Below are positions 1-8,023 of a stretch of DNA of 64,000 nucleotides, piece by piece. Made by a program: the position numbers and the translations under genes. The stretch spans positions 1 to 64,000 of the forward strand of contig NZ_FMUH01000002.1 in assembly GCF_900101025.1 (NCBI RefSeq). Direction: 5' to 3'. The first letter of the stretch is position 1. Every line of letters begins with the position of its first letter. This DNA comes from Klenkia marina (GTDB lineage: Bacteria > Actinomycetota > Actinomycetes > Mycobacteriales > Geodermatophilaceae). The notes beneath the pieces are model-generated. The model did no database searches, was not told where the DNA came from, and was given only the letters and a program-made list of their open reading frames with translations.

Positions 1-1
1 C

Positions 2-190
2 GACGACACCGGCGCCGGCGACTGCTTCGTCGGCACCCACCTGGCCGGGCTCGCCGCCGGCCTGGGCCCGGTCGAGGCCGCCACCCGGGCCGGCGTCGCG
101 GCCAGCCTCTCGTGCACCCAGGAGGGCGCCCGCGCCGCGCCGTCCCCGGCCCGGGTCACCGAGGCCCTCCACCAGCTCGCCACCGCCTGA
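2..190 (+). CDS. PfkB-family carbohydrate kinase, C-terminal fragment
   Basis: The window opens inside this gene; only the last 62 codons are present. The fragment begins with the PfkB signature DDTGAGDCFVG, in which GAGD forms the anion hole and supplies the catalytic aspartate of ribokinase-type sugar kinases. It continues into the usual helical C-terminus and stops at 188-190. The family phosphorylates sugars or nucleosides in the cytoplasm. The gene lies 73 bp upstream of a ribose-type ABC importer on the same strand, so it probably phosphorylates whatever that importer brings in. The substrate cannot be told from this fragment. Confidence 0.85.
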   Translation, partial: DDTGAGDCFVGTHLAGLAAGLGPVEAATRAGVAASLSCTQEGARAAPSPARVTEALHQLATA

Positions 191-202
191 CCGCTCCCCC
201 CT

Positions 203-251
203 GCACCTCCCCGCCCGCACCGCCCCGCACCTCCCCCGCCCGCACCGCCCC
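203..251. repeat. imperfect tandem duplication before the binding-protein gene
   Basis: Two near-identical copies of a C-rich 24/25-bp unit lie at 203-226 and 227-251; the second copy has one extra C. They fill most of the 73-bp gap between the kinase stop and the Shine-Dalgarno sequence (GAGGAG, 252-257) of the next gene. This looks like a slippage duplication. It would move any promoter or leader of the importer genes by two helical turns, but no function is evident. Confidence 0.6.
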
Positions 252-263
252 GAGGAGAACACC

Positions 264-1277
264 GTGAAGCGACCGCTCGCCCTCGCCGCAGGCGCCTGCC
301 TGCTGGCCCTCTCCGCCTGCGACAGCAGCAGCGCCCCGGCCGCCGGTTCGGGCGGCAGCAGCGAGGCGCCGGCCTCGCTGCCCGCCTCGAGCGTGCAGCC
401 CACCGGGTGCGACCAGCCCGCCGACGGCCCCTTCGAGATCGGGCTGGTGACGATCAACCTGCAGGCGCTGTTCTTCAACCAGATCAACGCCGCCGCGCAG
501 AAGATGGCCGACGACAACGGCGTCGACCTGCAGATCATCAGCGGCAACGACGACTCGGTCACCCAGGCCAACGCCATCGACACCCTGGTCGCCGGCGGGG
601 TCGACGCGATCATCGTCGACGCCATCGACACCGAGGGCATCAAGCCCTCCGTCGAGGCCGCCGCCGCAGCCGGCATCCCCGTGGTCGCCGTCGACGCCAT
701 CGTCGACAGCCCGGCGGTCTCGGCGCAGGTGGGCACCGCCAACGCCGAGGGCGGCGAGCAGATCGCCCAGGACCTGCTGGAGCAGTCCGGCGGCCAGGGC
801 GAGGTCGGCATCGTCGGCGCGCTCAACTCGACCATCCAGCTCGAGCGGCAGCAGGGCTTCACCGACGCCGTCACCGCCGGCGGGATGACCGTGGGCACCG
901 TCGTCGACGGCAAGAACGTGCAGGAGACCGCCCAGTCGGCCGCGGAGAACCTGCTGACCGGCAACCCCGACCTCGAGTACGTCTACGCCACCGGCGAGCC
1001 GGCCCTGATCGGCCTGGCCGCCGCCGTCCGCGGCCAGGGCGCCCAGGACCGGGTCGACGTCGTCGGCTGGGACCTCTCCGACCCCGCCGTCGAGGGGCTG
1101 CGCGAGGGCTGGATCACCGGTGTCGTGCAGCAGCAGACCTTCGAGTTCGGCTACCGGGCCATGGCCTCGGCGATCGACCTCGCCTGCGGCAACCCGGTCG
1201 AGAAGGACCAGCCCGTGCCCACCGAGATCGTCACGCCCGACAACGTGGACGACTACACCTTCTACCTGGGGGACTGA
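264..1277 (+). CDS. sugar ABC transporter substrate-binding lipoprotein
   Basis: This is a ribose/galactose-type periplasmic binding protein (Peripla_BP_4 fold) of 337 aa. It starts with a lipoprotein signal peptide whose lipobox is LSAC with the lipidated Cys at residue 19, followed by a Ser/Ala/Gly-rich linker. The core from about residue 50 has the family features IGLVTINLQALFFNQI, DNGVDLQII and VAGGVDAIIVDAID. It should sit on the outside of the membrane and pass its ligand to the permease encoded at 2078. The GTG start follows a strong GAGGAG. The ligand is unknown; the neighbouring kinase and hydrolases suggest a sugar-like compound that carries an ester, lactone or C-N bond. Confidence 0.9.
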   Translation: MKRPLALAAGACLLALSACDSSSAPAAGSGGSSEAPASLPASSVQPTGCDQPADGPFEIGLVTINLQALFFNQINAAAQKMADDNGVDLQIISGNDDSVTQANAIDTLVAGGVDAIIVDAIDTEGIKPSVEAAAAAGIPVVAVDAIVDSPAVSAQVGTANAEGGEQIAQDLLEQSGGQGEVGIVGALNSTIQLERQQGFTDAVTAGGMTVGTVVDGKNVQETAQSAAENLLTGNPDLEYVYATGEPALIGLAAAVRGQGAQDRVDVVGWDLSDPAVEGLREGWITGVVQQQTFEFGYRAMASAIDLACGNPVEKDQPVPTEIVTPDNVDDYTFYLGD

Positions 1278-1280
1278 GAC

Positions 1281-2081
1281 ATGGCGGAGGACCTCCCCGT
1301 GGACCAGCGCGGTGACCTGCTGGTCGAGCTGGCCGGGATCACCAAGTCCTACGGGCCCGTGAAGTCGCTGCGCGGGGTCGACCTGACCCTGCGCCGCGGG
1401 GAGGTCCTCGGCCTGGTCGGGGACAACGGCGCGGGCAAGTCGACGCTGATGAAGGTGCTCGCGGGCGCCGTCCAGCACGACGACGGCGAGATCCGGGTGC
1501 ACGGCAAGCCGGTGCGCTTCAGCACCCCCGCCGACGCCCAGGCCGAGAAGATCGGCATCGTCTACCAGGACCTCGCCCTGTGCGACACGCTCGACGTCGC
1601 CAGCAACCTGTTCCTGGGCCGCGAGCCCAAGCGCGGCCCGTTCATCGACCGGAAGGCGATGCACGAGCAGGCCGCCCGGATCCTGGCCGATCTGCACGTC
1701 AAGGTCACCAGCACGCATCAGGAGATCGGCACGCTGTCCGGCGGTCAGCGCCAGACCGTGGCCATCGCCCGCGCGGTGTCCTTCGCCCCCGACGTCCTGA
1801 TCCTCGACGAACCCACCGCCGCGCTGGCCGTGGCCGAGGTCGAGTCGGTGCTCCGGCTCATCGGCGAGGTCGCCGCCCAGGGGGTCGGCGTCATCCTCAT
1901 CACCCACCGGCTGCAGGACCTCTTCCGGGTCTGCGACCGCATCACGGTGATGTACGAGGGCCAGAGCGTCGACGACGCCGCCATCGCCGACCTCGACATC
2001 GAGAAGCTCGTCGGCCTCATCACCCGCACGCCGCAGCCGACCCGCACGCAGCCGACCCGCACCGAGGGGAGCCGGGCATGA
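1281..2081 (+). CDS. sugar ABC transporter ATP-binding protein
   Basis: A single-domain ABC ATPase of 266 aa. Walker A is GDNGAGKST (about residues 47-55), the signature is LSGGQRQ (about 152), Walker B is VLILDEPTAAL (about 171) and the switch His lies in LITHRL (about 206). Classical RbsA has two fused ATPase domains and about 500 residues, so this is the half-size form that must dimerise. The C-terminus carries a short repeat of Pro-Thr-Arg units (QPTRTQPTRT) encoded by a duplicated 15-bp unit. The start is 3 bp after the binding-protein stop, and the stop overlaps the permease start as ATGA. Confidence 0.92.
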   Translation: MAEDLPVDQRGDLLVELAGITKSYGPVKSLRGVDLTLRRGEVLGLVGDNGAGKSTLMKVLAGAVQHDDGEIRVHGKPVRFSTPADAQAEKIGIVYQDLALCDTLDVASNLFLGREPKRGPFIDRKAMHEQAARILADLHVKVTSTHQEIGTLSGGQRQTVAIARAVSFAPDVLILDEPTAALAVAEVESVLRLIGEVAAQGVGVILITHRLQDLFRVCDRITVMYEGQSVDDAAIADLDIEKLVGLITRTPQPTRTQPTRTEGSRA

Positions 2082-3115
2082 GCACCACCCAGACCCCGAC
2101 GGAGCCCGCCCCCGCACCGAGCGTGCAGCGGCTGGCCCGGCAGCGCTCGCTGTGGGAGCGCACCAACAAGGCCACCGTGGTCATGGCCGGGGTGACCCTG
2201 GTGGTGTTCGTCTTCTTCGCCGTCGCCGACAGCGCCTTCCTGACCTTCGCCAACCTGTCGAACCTCGCCACCCAGGTCGGGCCGGTGCTGATCGTCGGTG
2301 TGGCCATGACGTTCGTGATCACCGCCGGCCAGATCGACCTGTCGGTCGGCTCGATCGTCGCCTTCGTGGCGGCGATCTCGGCCCAGCTGCTGGTGGCCGG
2401 CTGGGACTCCTCGCTGGTGATGGTCGCCGCGCTGCTCATGGGCCTGGGCTGGGGACTGGTCAACGGCTGGTTCACCGCCTACCAGGGCATCCCGGCCTTC
2501 ATCGTCACGCTGGCCACGCTGTCGGTCGTCCGCGGCCTGGCGCTGTTCCAGACCGAGGGCTTCTCGGTGCCGATCGCCTCGACCACCTTCGTCGCGAAGC
2601 TCGGGACGGCGAAGTGGCTGGGCTTCTCGGTCACCGCCTGGATCGCGCTGGCGGTCGTCGTCGTGGGCCTGGTGCTGCTGCACGCCACCCGGTTCGGCCA
2701 GTACGTCATCGGCATCGGCGCGGCCGCCGAGTCGGTCCGCCGGGCCGGGGTGAACGTGAAGCTGGTGACGATGGCCGCGCTCGGGTTCTCCGGGCTGGCC
2801 GCGGGCCTGGCCGGGCTGCTCATCGCCGCGCGCCTGGGGTCGGGGTCGGCCAACAGCGCGCAGGGCTTCGAGCTCACCGTGATCGCCGCGGTCGTGCTCG
2901 GCGGCACCAGCCTGCTGGGCGGGCGCGGCACGATCGTCGGCACCCTGATCGGGGCGCTGCTCACCCAGATCATCGCCAACGGGCTCACCCTGCTCTCGGT
3001 CAGCCCGTACCTGACGCCCATCATCACCGGCACCGTCCTCGTGCTGGTCGTGTGGATCAACCTGCGCGGGCGCGACCTCGCCTGGTTCGTCCAGCGGCTG
3101 ACCCGGCGCTCGTGA
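2078..3115 (+). CDS. sugar ABC transporter permease (RbsC type)
   Basis: This 345-aa inner-membrane protein belongs to the BPD_transp_2 permease family. It has a hydrophilic N-terminus of about 30 residues and eight or more hydrophobic segments. The family hallmarks are GQIDLSVGSIVAFVA, IPAFIVTLATLSVVRG and VVLGGTSLLGGRGTIVGT. The ATG overlaps the ATPase stop, and its own TGA overlaps the next start as GTGA, so the genes are translationally coupled. It completes an importer of one lipoprotein, two ATPases and two permease copies. Confidence 0.93.
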   Translation: MSTTQTPTEPAPAPSVQRLARQRSLWERTNKATVVMAGVTLVVFVFFAVADSAFLTFANLSNLATQVGPVLIVGVAMTFVITAGQIDLSVGSIVAFVAAISAQLLVAGWDSSLVMVAALLMGLGWGLVNGWFTAYQGIPAFIVTLATLSVVRGLALFQTEGFSVPIASTTFVAKLGTAKWLGFSVTAWIALAVVVVGLVLLHATRFGQYVIGIGAAAESVRRAGVNVKLVTMAALGFSGLAAGLAGLLIAARLGSGSANSAQGFELTVIAAVVLGGTSLLGGRGTIVGTLIGALLTQIIANGLTLLSVSPYLTPIITGTVLVLVVWINLRGRDLAWFVQRLTRRS

Positions 3116-4146
3116 GCGCCGTCCGCACGGTCACCGGGGACGTCGACAGCGCCGACCTCGGCCTGGTGCTGCCGCACGAGCACCTGGCCAACGACAACGG
3201 GGTGGCGTTCCGGCCGTCGCCGGACCCCCGGCTGCGGGAGCTGCTCGACGCCCCGGTCAGCGCGGGCCTGGCGTGGCTGCTCTCGGACCACCCGTACGAG
3301 AACGCCGACAACTGCGCCCTGGACGACGACGGCGCGATGGCCGAGGACCTGCACCGGTTCGCCGGCGTGGGCGGCCGCACCGTGGTCGACCTGACCCCGC
3401 CGGGGATCGGCCGGGCCCCCGATCGGCTGCGCGCGCTGGCCGAGCGCACCGGCGTGCAGGTGGTGATGGGCTCGGGCTGGTACCTGCAGGCCACCCACCC
3501 GCCGCAGGTCGCGACGTCCACCGCCGACGAGCTGGCCGCCGAGCTGGTGGCCGAGTTCGACCCGGCGCACGACCTGCGGCCGGGGGTGATCGGCGAGATC
3601 GGGGTCTCCCCCGCGTTCACCGCCGACGAGCAGAAGGCGCTGCGCGCGGCCTGCCGGGCCCAGCGCGAGGTCGGCGTCCCGCTGTTCGTGCACCTGCCCG
3701 GCTGGCAGCGCCGGGCGCACGAGGTGCTCGACGTCGTCGTCGACTCCGAGGGCGTCGACCCCGGTGCCGTCGTGCTCTGCCACATGGACCCCTCCGGTGC
3801 CGACCGCGACCACCAGCTCTCGGTCGCCGCCCGCGGGCCGGTGCTGGAGTTCGACATGGTCGGGATGCCCTTCGACTACCCCGGCGAGGGCCAGTCGCCC
3901 TCCCCCACCGAGACCGCCGCCGCCGTCGTCGCCCTGGTGCACGCCGGGCACGGCGACCGGCTGCTGCTCTCCCACGACCTGTTCCTCAAGGCCATGCTCA
4001 GCCGCCACGGCGGCAACGGGCTGGCCTACGTCCCCGTCGTCTTCGCCGACCGGCTGCGCCGCAGCGGGCTGGCCGACGACGTGGTGACCGACCTGATGAC
4101 CGCCAACCCACGCGCGCTGTTCGAGCGCGCGACGAGAGGACGCTGA
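3112..4146 (+). CDS. phosphotriesterase-family metal-dependent hydrolase
   Basis: A 344-aa amidohydrolase-superfamily protein of the phosphotriesterase/PLL type. The N-terminal metal-binding HxH is at residues 22-24 (LPHEH). Other expected metal ligands are the Glu in VIGEIG (about 162), the His in FVHLPGW and in VLCHMD, and the Asp in LLSHDLF (about 288). Members hydrolyse lactones, phosphoesters or acyl-sugars in the cytoplasm. A Glu rather than a Lys at the bridging position is typical of lactonase-like members. The GTG start overlaps the permease stop. By context it probably opens or cleaves the imported compound; the exact reaction is unknown. Confidence 0.85.
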   Translation: MSAVRTVTGDVDSADLGLVLPHEHLANDNGVAFRPSPDPRLRELLDAPVSAGLAWLLSDHPYENADNCALDDDGAMAEDLHRFAGVGGRTVVDLTPPGIGRAPDRLRALAERTGVQVVMGSGWYLQATHPPQVATSTADELAAELVAEFDPAHDLRPGVIGEIGVSPAFTADEQKALRAACRAQREVGVPLFVHLPGWQRRAHEVLDVVVDSEGVDPGAVVLCHMDPSGADRDHQLSVAARGPVLEFDMVGMPFDYPGEGQSPSPTETAAAVVALVHAGHGDRLLLSHDLFLKAMLSRHGGNGLAYVPVVFADRLRRSGLADDVVTDLMTANPRALFERATRGR

Positions 4147-4147
4147 C

Positions 4148-4897
4148 GTGGCCAAGATCCTGATCGCCGGCGAGAGCTGGATGACGACCTCGACGCACGT
4201 GAAGGGGGTCGACGAGTTCTCGGTGCACTCCTACGTGGAGGGCGTGGGCCCGCTGCGCGACGCGCTCACCTCCCGCGGGCACGAGGTCGTGCACCTGCCC
4301 GCGCACCTGGTGCCCACCGACTTCCCGGACGACGCCGCGGCGCTGGACGCCTACGACCTCGTGGTGCTGTCCGACATCGGTGCCAACTCGATCCAGCTGG
4401 CCCCCGGGGTGTTCGAGCGGTTCACCCCCGGCGCCGACCGGCTGGGCGCGCTGCGCGACTGGGTGGGGGCCGGCGGGGCGTTGCTCATGGTCGGCGGCTA
4501 CCTGTCGTTCTCCGGCTTCCAGGCCCGCGCTGCCTTCCGGCAGACCGCGATCGCCGAGGTGCTGCCGGTCGAGATGCTCCCCGAGGACGACCGCGTCGAG
4601 GCCCCCGCCGGCATCACCCCGGTGGTCACCGACGCCGACCACCCCGCCCTCGGCGGCGCCGGCGAGCAGTGGCCGCTGCTGCTGGGCTACAACCGGGTGG
4701 TCGCCAAGCCCGGCGCCGTCGTCCCCGCGCTGGTCGGCCCCGACCCGCTCGTGGCGCTGGACGAGTACGGCTCGGGCCGGGCCGGCGTGTTCACCTCCGA
4801 CTGCTCGCCGCACTGGGCACCGCCGGAGTTCTGCGAGCAGTGGCCGGGCTACGCCGACCTGTGGGACGGACTGGTCCGTTGGCTGACGCGCGCCTAG
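4148..4897 (+). CDS. GATase1-like protein (PF07090 type)
   Basis: This 249-aa cytoplasmic protein has a flavodoxin-like class-I glutamine-amidotransferase-like fold. It opens with KILIAGESWMTTSTHVKG and contains YDLVVLSDIGANSI, GALLMVGGYLSFSG and AGVFTSDCSPHWAP. The last of these holds a Cys-x-x-His that could be functional but is not the canonical nucleophile elbow. Members often sit next to sugar transport and catabolic genes, and their reaction is not established. The GTG start has AGAGGA about 8 bp upstream and lies 1 bp after the previous stop, so it is part of the importer operon. Confidence 0.75.
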   Translation: MAKILIAGESWMTTSTHVKGVDEFSVHSYVEGVGPLRDALTSRGHEVVHLPAHLVPTDFPDDAAALDAYDLVVLSDIGANSIQLAPGVFERFTPGADRLGALRDWVGAGGALLMVGGYLSFSGFQARAAFRQTAIAEVLPVEMLPEDDRVEAPAGITPVVTDADHPALGGAGEQWPLLLGYNRVVAKPGAVVPALVGPDPLVALDEYGSGRAGVFTSDCSPHWAPPEFCEQWPGYADLWDGLVRWLTRA

Positions 4898-5526
4898 GCC
4901 GGGCTGCGGCCCTGCTGGAACGGCAGGCGGCGGCCCTCGACGCCGCCTGCGCGATCCCGTTCGTGCAGCAGGTGACCGACGGGACGCTGCCCGACGCGGC
5001 GTTCGCCCGGTACCTGCTGGTCGAGGAGGCCTTCGTGCTCACCGCCTCGCGGGTGCTGGGCCGGGTGGTCTGGGAGTCGCCGACCTGGGACGAGCTGCTG
5101 CCGCACGCCCGGTCCCTGACCAACCTGGTCACCGACCAGCGCGACTACTTCGGGGGCCTGCGCGACCGCTGGCCGGTCGACGGCGCGCAGGCGCGGGACG
5201 TGCTCGCCCGCGGCCGGGTGCTCGACGACACCGTGCTGGCCCAGGTCGCCGAGGGTGGCCGGGCTGCCGCGGTGGTCGGCATGTACGCCGCGGAGACCAT
5301 GTACGCCCGGTGGTGCACCGCGGCCGCGGCGGTGGACGCCCCGCGGCGGCCGGACCTGCAGGCCTGGGTCCAGCTGCACGCCGAGCCCGCGTTCCTGGCC
5401 CAGGTCGACGCCCTGCGCGAGGACGTCGACCGGCTCGGCCCCGAGGTCACCGACGCCGACCTCGACCGCTGGTACACCGCGGTGCTCACCGCCGAGGAGG
5501 AGTTCCACGCGGTCGCGGTGTCCTGA
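4879..5526 (+). CDS. TenA-family protein
   Basis: About 215 aa from a TTG at 4879; an in-frame GTG at 4861 would add six residues. The family hydrolyses aminopyrimidine breakdown products of thiamine. The TenA pattern is visible: FVQQVTDGTLPDAAFARYLLVEEAFVL at the N-terminus, a Cys in MYARWCTAA at the usual catalytic position, and a Glu near the end in TAEEEFHAV. No thiamine gene or TPP riboswitch is nearby, and the start lies inside the previous gene. A role in the import/hydrolysis operon, cleaving a C-N bond, therefore seems more likely than thiamine salvage. That is inference. Confidence 0.8.
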   Translation: MADARLGRAAALLERQAAALDAACAIPFVQQVTDGTLPDAAFARYLLVEEAFVLTASRVLGRVVWESPTWDELLPHARSLTNLVTDQRDYFGGLRDRWPVDGAQARDVLARGRVLDDTVLAQVAEGGRAAAVVGMYAAETMYARWCTAAAAVDAPRRPDLQAWVQLHAEPAFLAQVDALREDVDRLGPEVTDADLDRWYTAVLTAEEEFHAVAVS

Positions 5527-5527
5527 C

Positions 5528-5545
5528 CCGTTCCACGTGGAACGG
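5528..5545. other. 18-bp perfect palindrome, ParB-site-like
   Basis: The sequence CCGTTCCACGTGGAACGG is perfectly self-complementary and sits between the stop codons of two convergent genes. Its core GTTCCACGTGGAAC differs from the canonical actinobacterial parS core GTTTCACGTGAAAC only by two symmetric changes. The same 14-mer recurs at 56751-56764. It could instead be part of a short bidirectional terminator, but there is no loop. Confidence 0.45.
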
Positions 5546-5546
5546 C

Positions 5547-6740
5547 TCAGGACACCGCCCGGACGACGGACTCGGCCACGCTGCTGCTGATCGGGATCCG
5601 GGGCAGCAGCAGCGCCTGCGCCACGTGGTAGGCGTCGGGCTGACCGGTCCACGTGGTGTGCCCGACCTGGCCCTCCGGGGTGAGCTCGTGGTGCCAGTTC
5701 CCCGTGCGCGGGTCGCGCACCAGCAGCTCGACCAGGTTCGACCAGTGGTCGTGGTCGGCGGCGTACCCGGGCTCGCCGGTCACCGCCCCCAGGACGGCGG
5801 CCGCCGCCAGTGCCTCGGCCACCACCCAGTGCATGCGGGCGGCGACGACGGGCCGGTCGTCCCAGTCGAGGGTGTAGACGAAGCCCGGGTGGCCGTCGGG
5901 GGCGCCGCCCCGCTCGACGGCGACCCGGTACAGCTCGGCCGGGGCGGTCGCGAGCTCCGCGGGCAGGTCGACGACGGTGCCGAGCTGGGCGACCAGTCGG
6001 GCCCACTCGAACTGGTGCCCGACGGTCACGCCGAAGGGCCGGAACGGGTCGGCCGGGGAGTCGCGGTTGTACTGCAGCTGCGGCACCCAGGCGGCGTCGA
6101 AGTGCTCGGGCAACCGCCAGTCGCGGGCCCGCGCCTCGCCCACGACGCGCTCGGCGGTGCGCACGCACCGCCGGCGCAGCCGGGCAGCCCGGTCGTGGTC
6201 GCCCCGCGAGGCCAGGGCGTCGGCGGCGGCCAGGTGGGCCTCCACGCCGTGCATGTTGGCGTTGGCCCCGCGGTAGTCGGCGCACGTCGTCCACGCGGCG
6301 TCCCACTCCTCGACCGCGGCGCCGGCGTCGTCGTCCCAGAAGTGCTCGTCCCACACGGCCAGCGCGTCGTGCAGCAGATCGGTGCCACCGGGCAGCCCGA
6401 CCCGGCTGAGGGTGGCCCCGGCCAGCACGACGAAGGCGTGCACGTAGGCCTGCTTGGGGCCGGTGCCGTGCGCGTCGGACCACCAGCCGCCGTGCGCGTC
6501 GTCGTGCAGCAGGCCGGTGAGCGCCCGGCGGCCGTGCTCGGCCAGCTCGGCGGCGCCCGGGCGGCCCCAGGCGGCGGCCAGGCCGAACACGTGGGTCATG
6601 CGGGCGCCGATCCACGTCTCGGGGACCTTGCCCGGCGTGCGGGCACCGTGCTCGTCGAGCCACCCGAACCCCCCGGCCGGGTCGGCCGCCGCCGCGGCGG
6701 TGGTGAGCAGCTGGTCCAGCTCCGGCGTCTCGGGGGTCAC
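5547..6740 (-). CDS. AGE-family epimerase/isomerase
   Basis: A 397-aa protein of the N-acylglucosamine 2-epimerase superfamily, an all-helical (alpha/alpha)6 barrel that interconverts sugars at C2. Recognisable blocks are WIGARMTHVFGLAAAWG, QAYVHAFVVLAGATL, ANANMHGVEAHLAAADAL, VGHQFEWARLVAQLG and GQPDAYHVAQALLLPRI. Its length and the HxxEW block fit mannose isomerase or YihS-like aldose-ketose isomerases better than the ATP-binding GlcNAc epimerases. The GTG start is set by a -10-like TACGGT six bases upstream. It converges on the TenA gene and is probably transcribed alone. The substrate is not known. Confidence 0.85.
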   Translation of the reverse strand: MTPETPELDQLLTTAAAAADPAGGFGWLDEHGARTPGKVPETWIGARMTHVFGLAAAWGRPGAAELAEHGRRALTGLLHDDAHGGWWSDAHGTGPKQAYVHAFVVLAGATLSRVGLPGGTDLLHDALAVWDEHFWDDDAGAAVEEWDAAWTTCADYRGANANMHGVEAHLAAADALASRGDHDRAARLRRRCVRTAERVVGEARARDWRLPEHFDAAWVPQLQYNRDSPADPFRPFGVTVGHQFEWARLVAQLGTVVDLPAELATAPAELYRVAVERGGAPDGHPGFVYTLDWDDRPVVAARMHWVVAEALAAAAVLGAVTGEPGYAADHDHWSNLVELLVRDPRTGNWHHELTPEGQVGHTTWTGQPDAYHVAQALLLPRIPISSSVAESVVRAVS

Positions 6741-6746
6741 GGCCCG

Positions 6747-6752
6747 ACCGTA
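6747..6752 (-). promoter_or_regulatory. leaderless -10 element for the AGE-type epimerase
   Basis: TACGGT on the minus strand, then six bases, then the GTG at 6740. There is no Shine-Dalgarno sequence. The spacing predicts transcription starting at or next to the start codon. Confidence 0.55.
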
Positions 6753-6815
6753 GCCAGCCCGGCCGGGGCACGGCAGGATGACCGCCGCACGGGGTCCCGA
6801 GAGCAGGAGAGTGCG

Positions 6816-7556
6816 ATGCGCAGCGAGTTGTTCGCCCCCGAGTACGCCGAGCAGCAGGCGGCCGGGATCCAGAAGCAGGGCGGCAAGATGTGCCGCGTCG
6901 GGCTGAACGGCGAGGTGTTCGCCCGAGCCGGCTCGATGGTGGCCTACCAGGGCAACCTGTCCTTCGACGCGATGGGCTCCGGCGGCATCGGCGGGTTCAT
7001 CAAGCAGAAGCTCACCGGCGAGGGTGTGCCGCTGATGAAGGTGCGCGGCCAGGGCGACCTCTTCCTCGCCGACGCCGCGCAGGACGTGCACATCATCGAC
7101 CTCGACGGCTCCGACGGCCTCACCATCAACGGGGCCAACGTGCTGGCCTTCGACCCGTCGCTGTCCTACGACATCCGCCGCGTCTCCGGTGCCGGCATGA
7201 GCAGCAGCGCCGGCCTGTTCAACTGCGTCTTCACCGGCGTCGGCCGCATCGCCATCACCACCAAGGGCCAGCCGGTCGTGCTCGCGGTCAACCAGCCCAC
7301 CTTCGCCGACCCGCAGGCCGCCGTCGCGTGGTCCTCGGGGCTGCAGACCGGTGTGCAGATGAACGACTCGTTCGGGCTGGGCACGCTGATGGGGCGCACC
7401 ACCGGCGAGCGGTTCACCCTCTCCTTCCACGGCCAGGGCTTCGTCGTCGTCCAGGCGTCCGAGGAGCCGCCGGTCAGCGCGATCTCGGGTCAGGGGTCGG
7501 GCCAGCAGGCCGGCGAGGGCGGGCTCGGCGGGGCTCTCGGCGCGTTCCTGCGATGA
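6816..7556 (+). CDS. AIM24-family protein
   Basis: A 246-aa protein of the AIM24/TIGR00266-like family, which folds into a beta-helix-like barrel of glycine-rich strands. Visible blocks are MVAYQGNLSFDA, GGFIKQKLTGEGVPLMKVRGQGDLFLAD and SGLQTGVQMNDSFGLGTLMGRTTGERFTLSFHG split by short loops. The C-terminus is Gly/Gln-rich (GQGSGQQAGEGGLGG). Homologues in mitochondria help shape the inner membrane; bacterial members have no settled role. The ATG follows GCAGGAGA. The stop overlaps a possible start (7553) of the next gene. Confidence 0.88.
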   Translation: MRSELFAPEYAEQQAAGIQKQGGKMCRVGLNGEVFARAGSMVAYQGNLSFDAMGSGGIGGFIKQKLTGEGVPLMKVRGQGDLFLADAAQDVHIIDLDGSDGLTINGANVLAFDPSLSYDIRRVSGAGMSSSAGLFNCVFTGVGRIAITTKGQPVVLAVNQPTFADPQAAVAWSSGLQTGVQMNDSFGLGTLMGRTTGERFTLSFHGQGFVVVQASEEPPVSAISGQGSGQQAGEGGLGGALGAFLR

Positions 7557-7585
7557 GTTCTCCCGCCGGGGGCCGTCCTCCCGGC

Positions 7586-7999
7586 ATGACTGCGAACCTG
7601 TGCCCCTACCTGAACTTCGACGGCGACGCCCGCGAGGCCATGGAGACCTACCAGCGCGTGCTGGGCGGTGAGCTGACCATGAGCACCTTCGGGGAGTTCG
7701 GCATGGACGGCCCCGACGCCGACAAGGTCATGCACGGCCAACTCGACACCCCCGACGGCATCCTGCTCATGGGCTCCGACGCCGGCCCGGGCATGGGGTT
7801 CGAGAAGACCGCCGGCATGACCGTGTGCATCAGCGGCACCGACACCGAGAAGCTGCGCGGCTGGTGGGCGGCGCTGGCCGAGGGTGCCGACGTGCAGACG
7901 CCGCTGGCCGTGCAGATGTGGGGCGACGAGTACGGGGCGCTCACCGACCGGTTCGGCACCCCCTGGATGTTCAACATCGGCCAGGCGCCGCGCGACTGA
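7586..7999 (+). CDS. VOC-superfamily protein (PhnB-like)
   Basis: A 137-aa single-domain protein of the vicinal-oxygen-chelate superfamily, PhnB subgroup. It shows CPYLNFDGDAREAMETYQRVLGG at the start (three blocks of one conserved stretch) and YGALTDRFGTPWMFNI at the end. Members form dimers with a metal-dependent or vestigial active site and act on unknown small molecules. An in-frame ATG at 7553 overlaps the AIM24 stop as ATGA and would add 11 residues. I prefer 7586 because the conserved domain begins there. Co-transcription with the AIM24 gene is likely. Confidence 0.82.
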   Translation: MTANLCPYLNFDGDAREAMETYQRVLGGELTMSTFGEFGMDGPDADKVMHGQLDTPDGILLMGSDAGPGMGFEKTAGMTVCISGTDTEKLRGWWAALAEGADVQTPLAVQMWGDEYGALTDRFGTPWMFNIGQAPRD

Positions 8000-8023
8000 C
8001 GGGGAGGGGGCAGGATCGGGACC

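Noticed and set aside
4800-4900. TPP riboswitch for the TenA-like gene
   Set aside because: The gene starts inside the previous coding sequence and no thi-box pattern is present.
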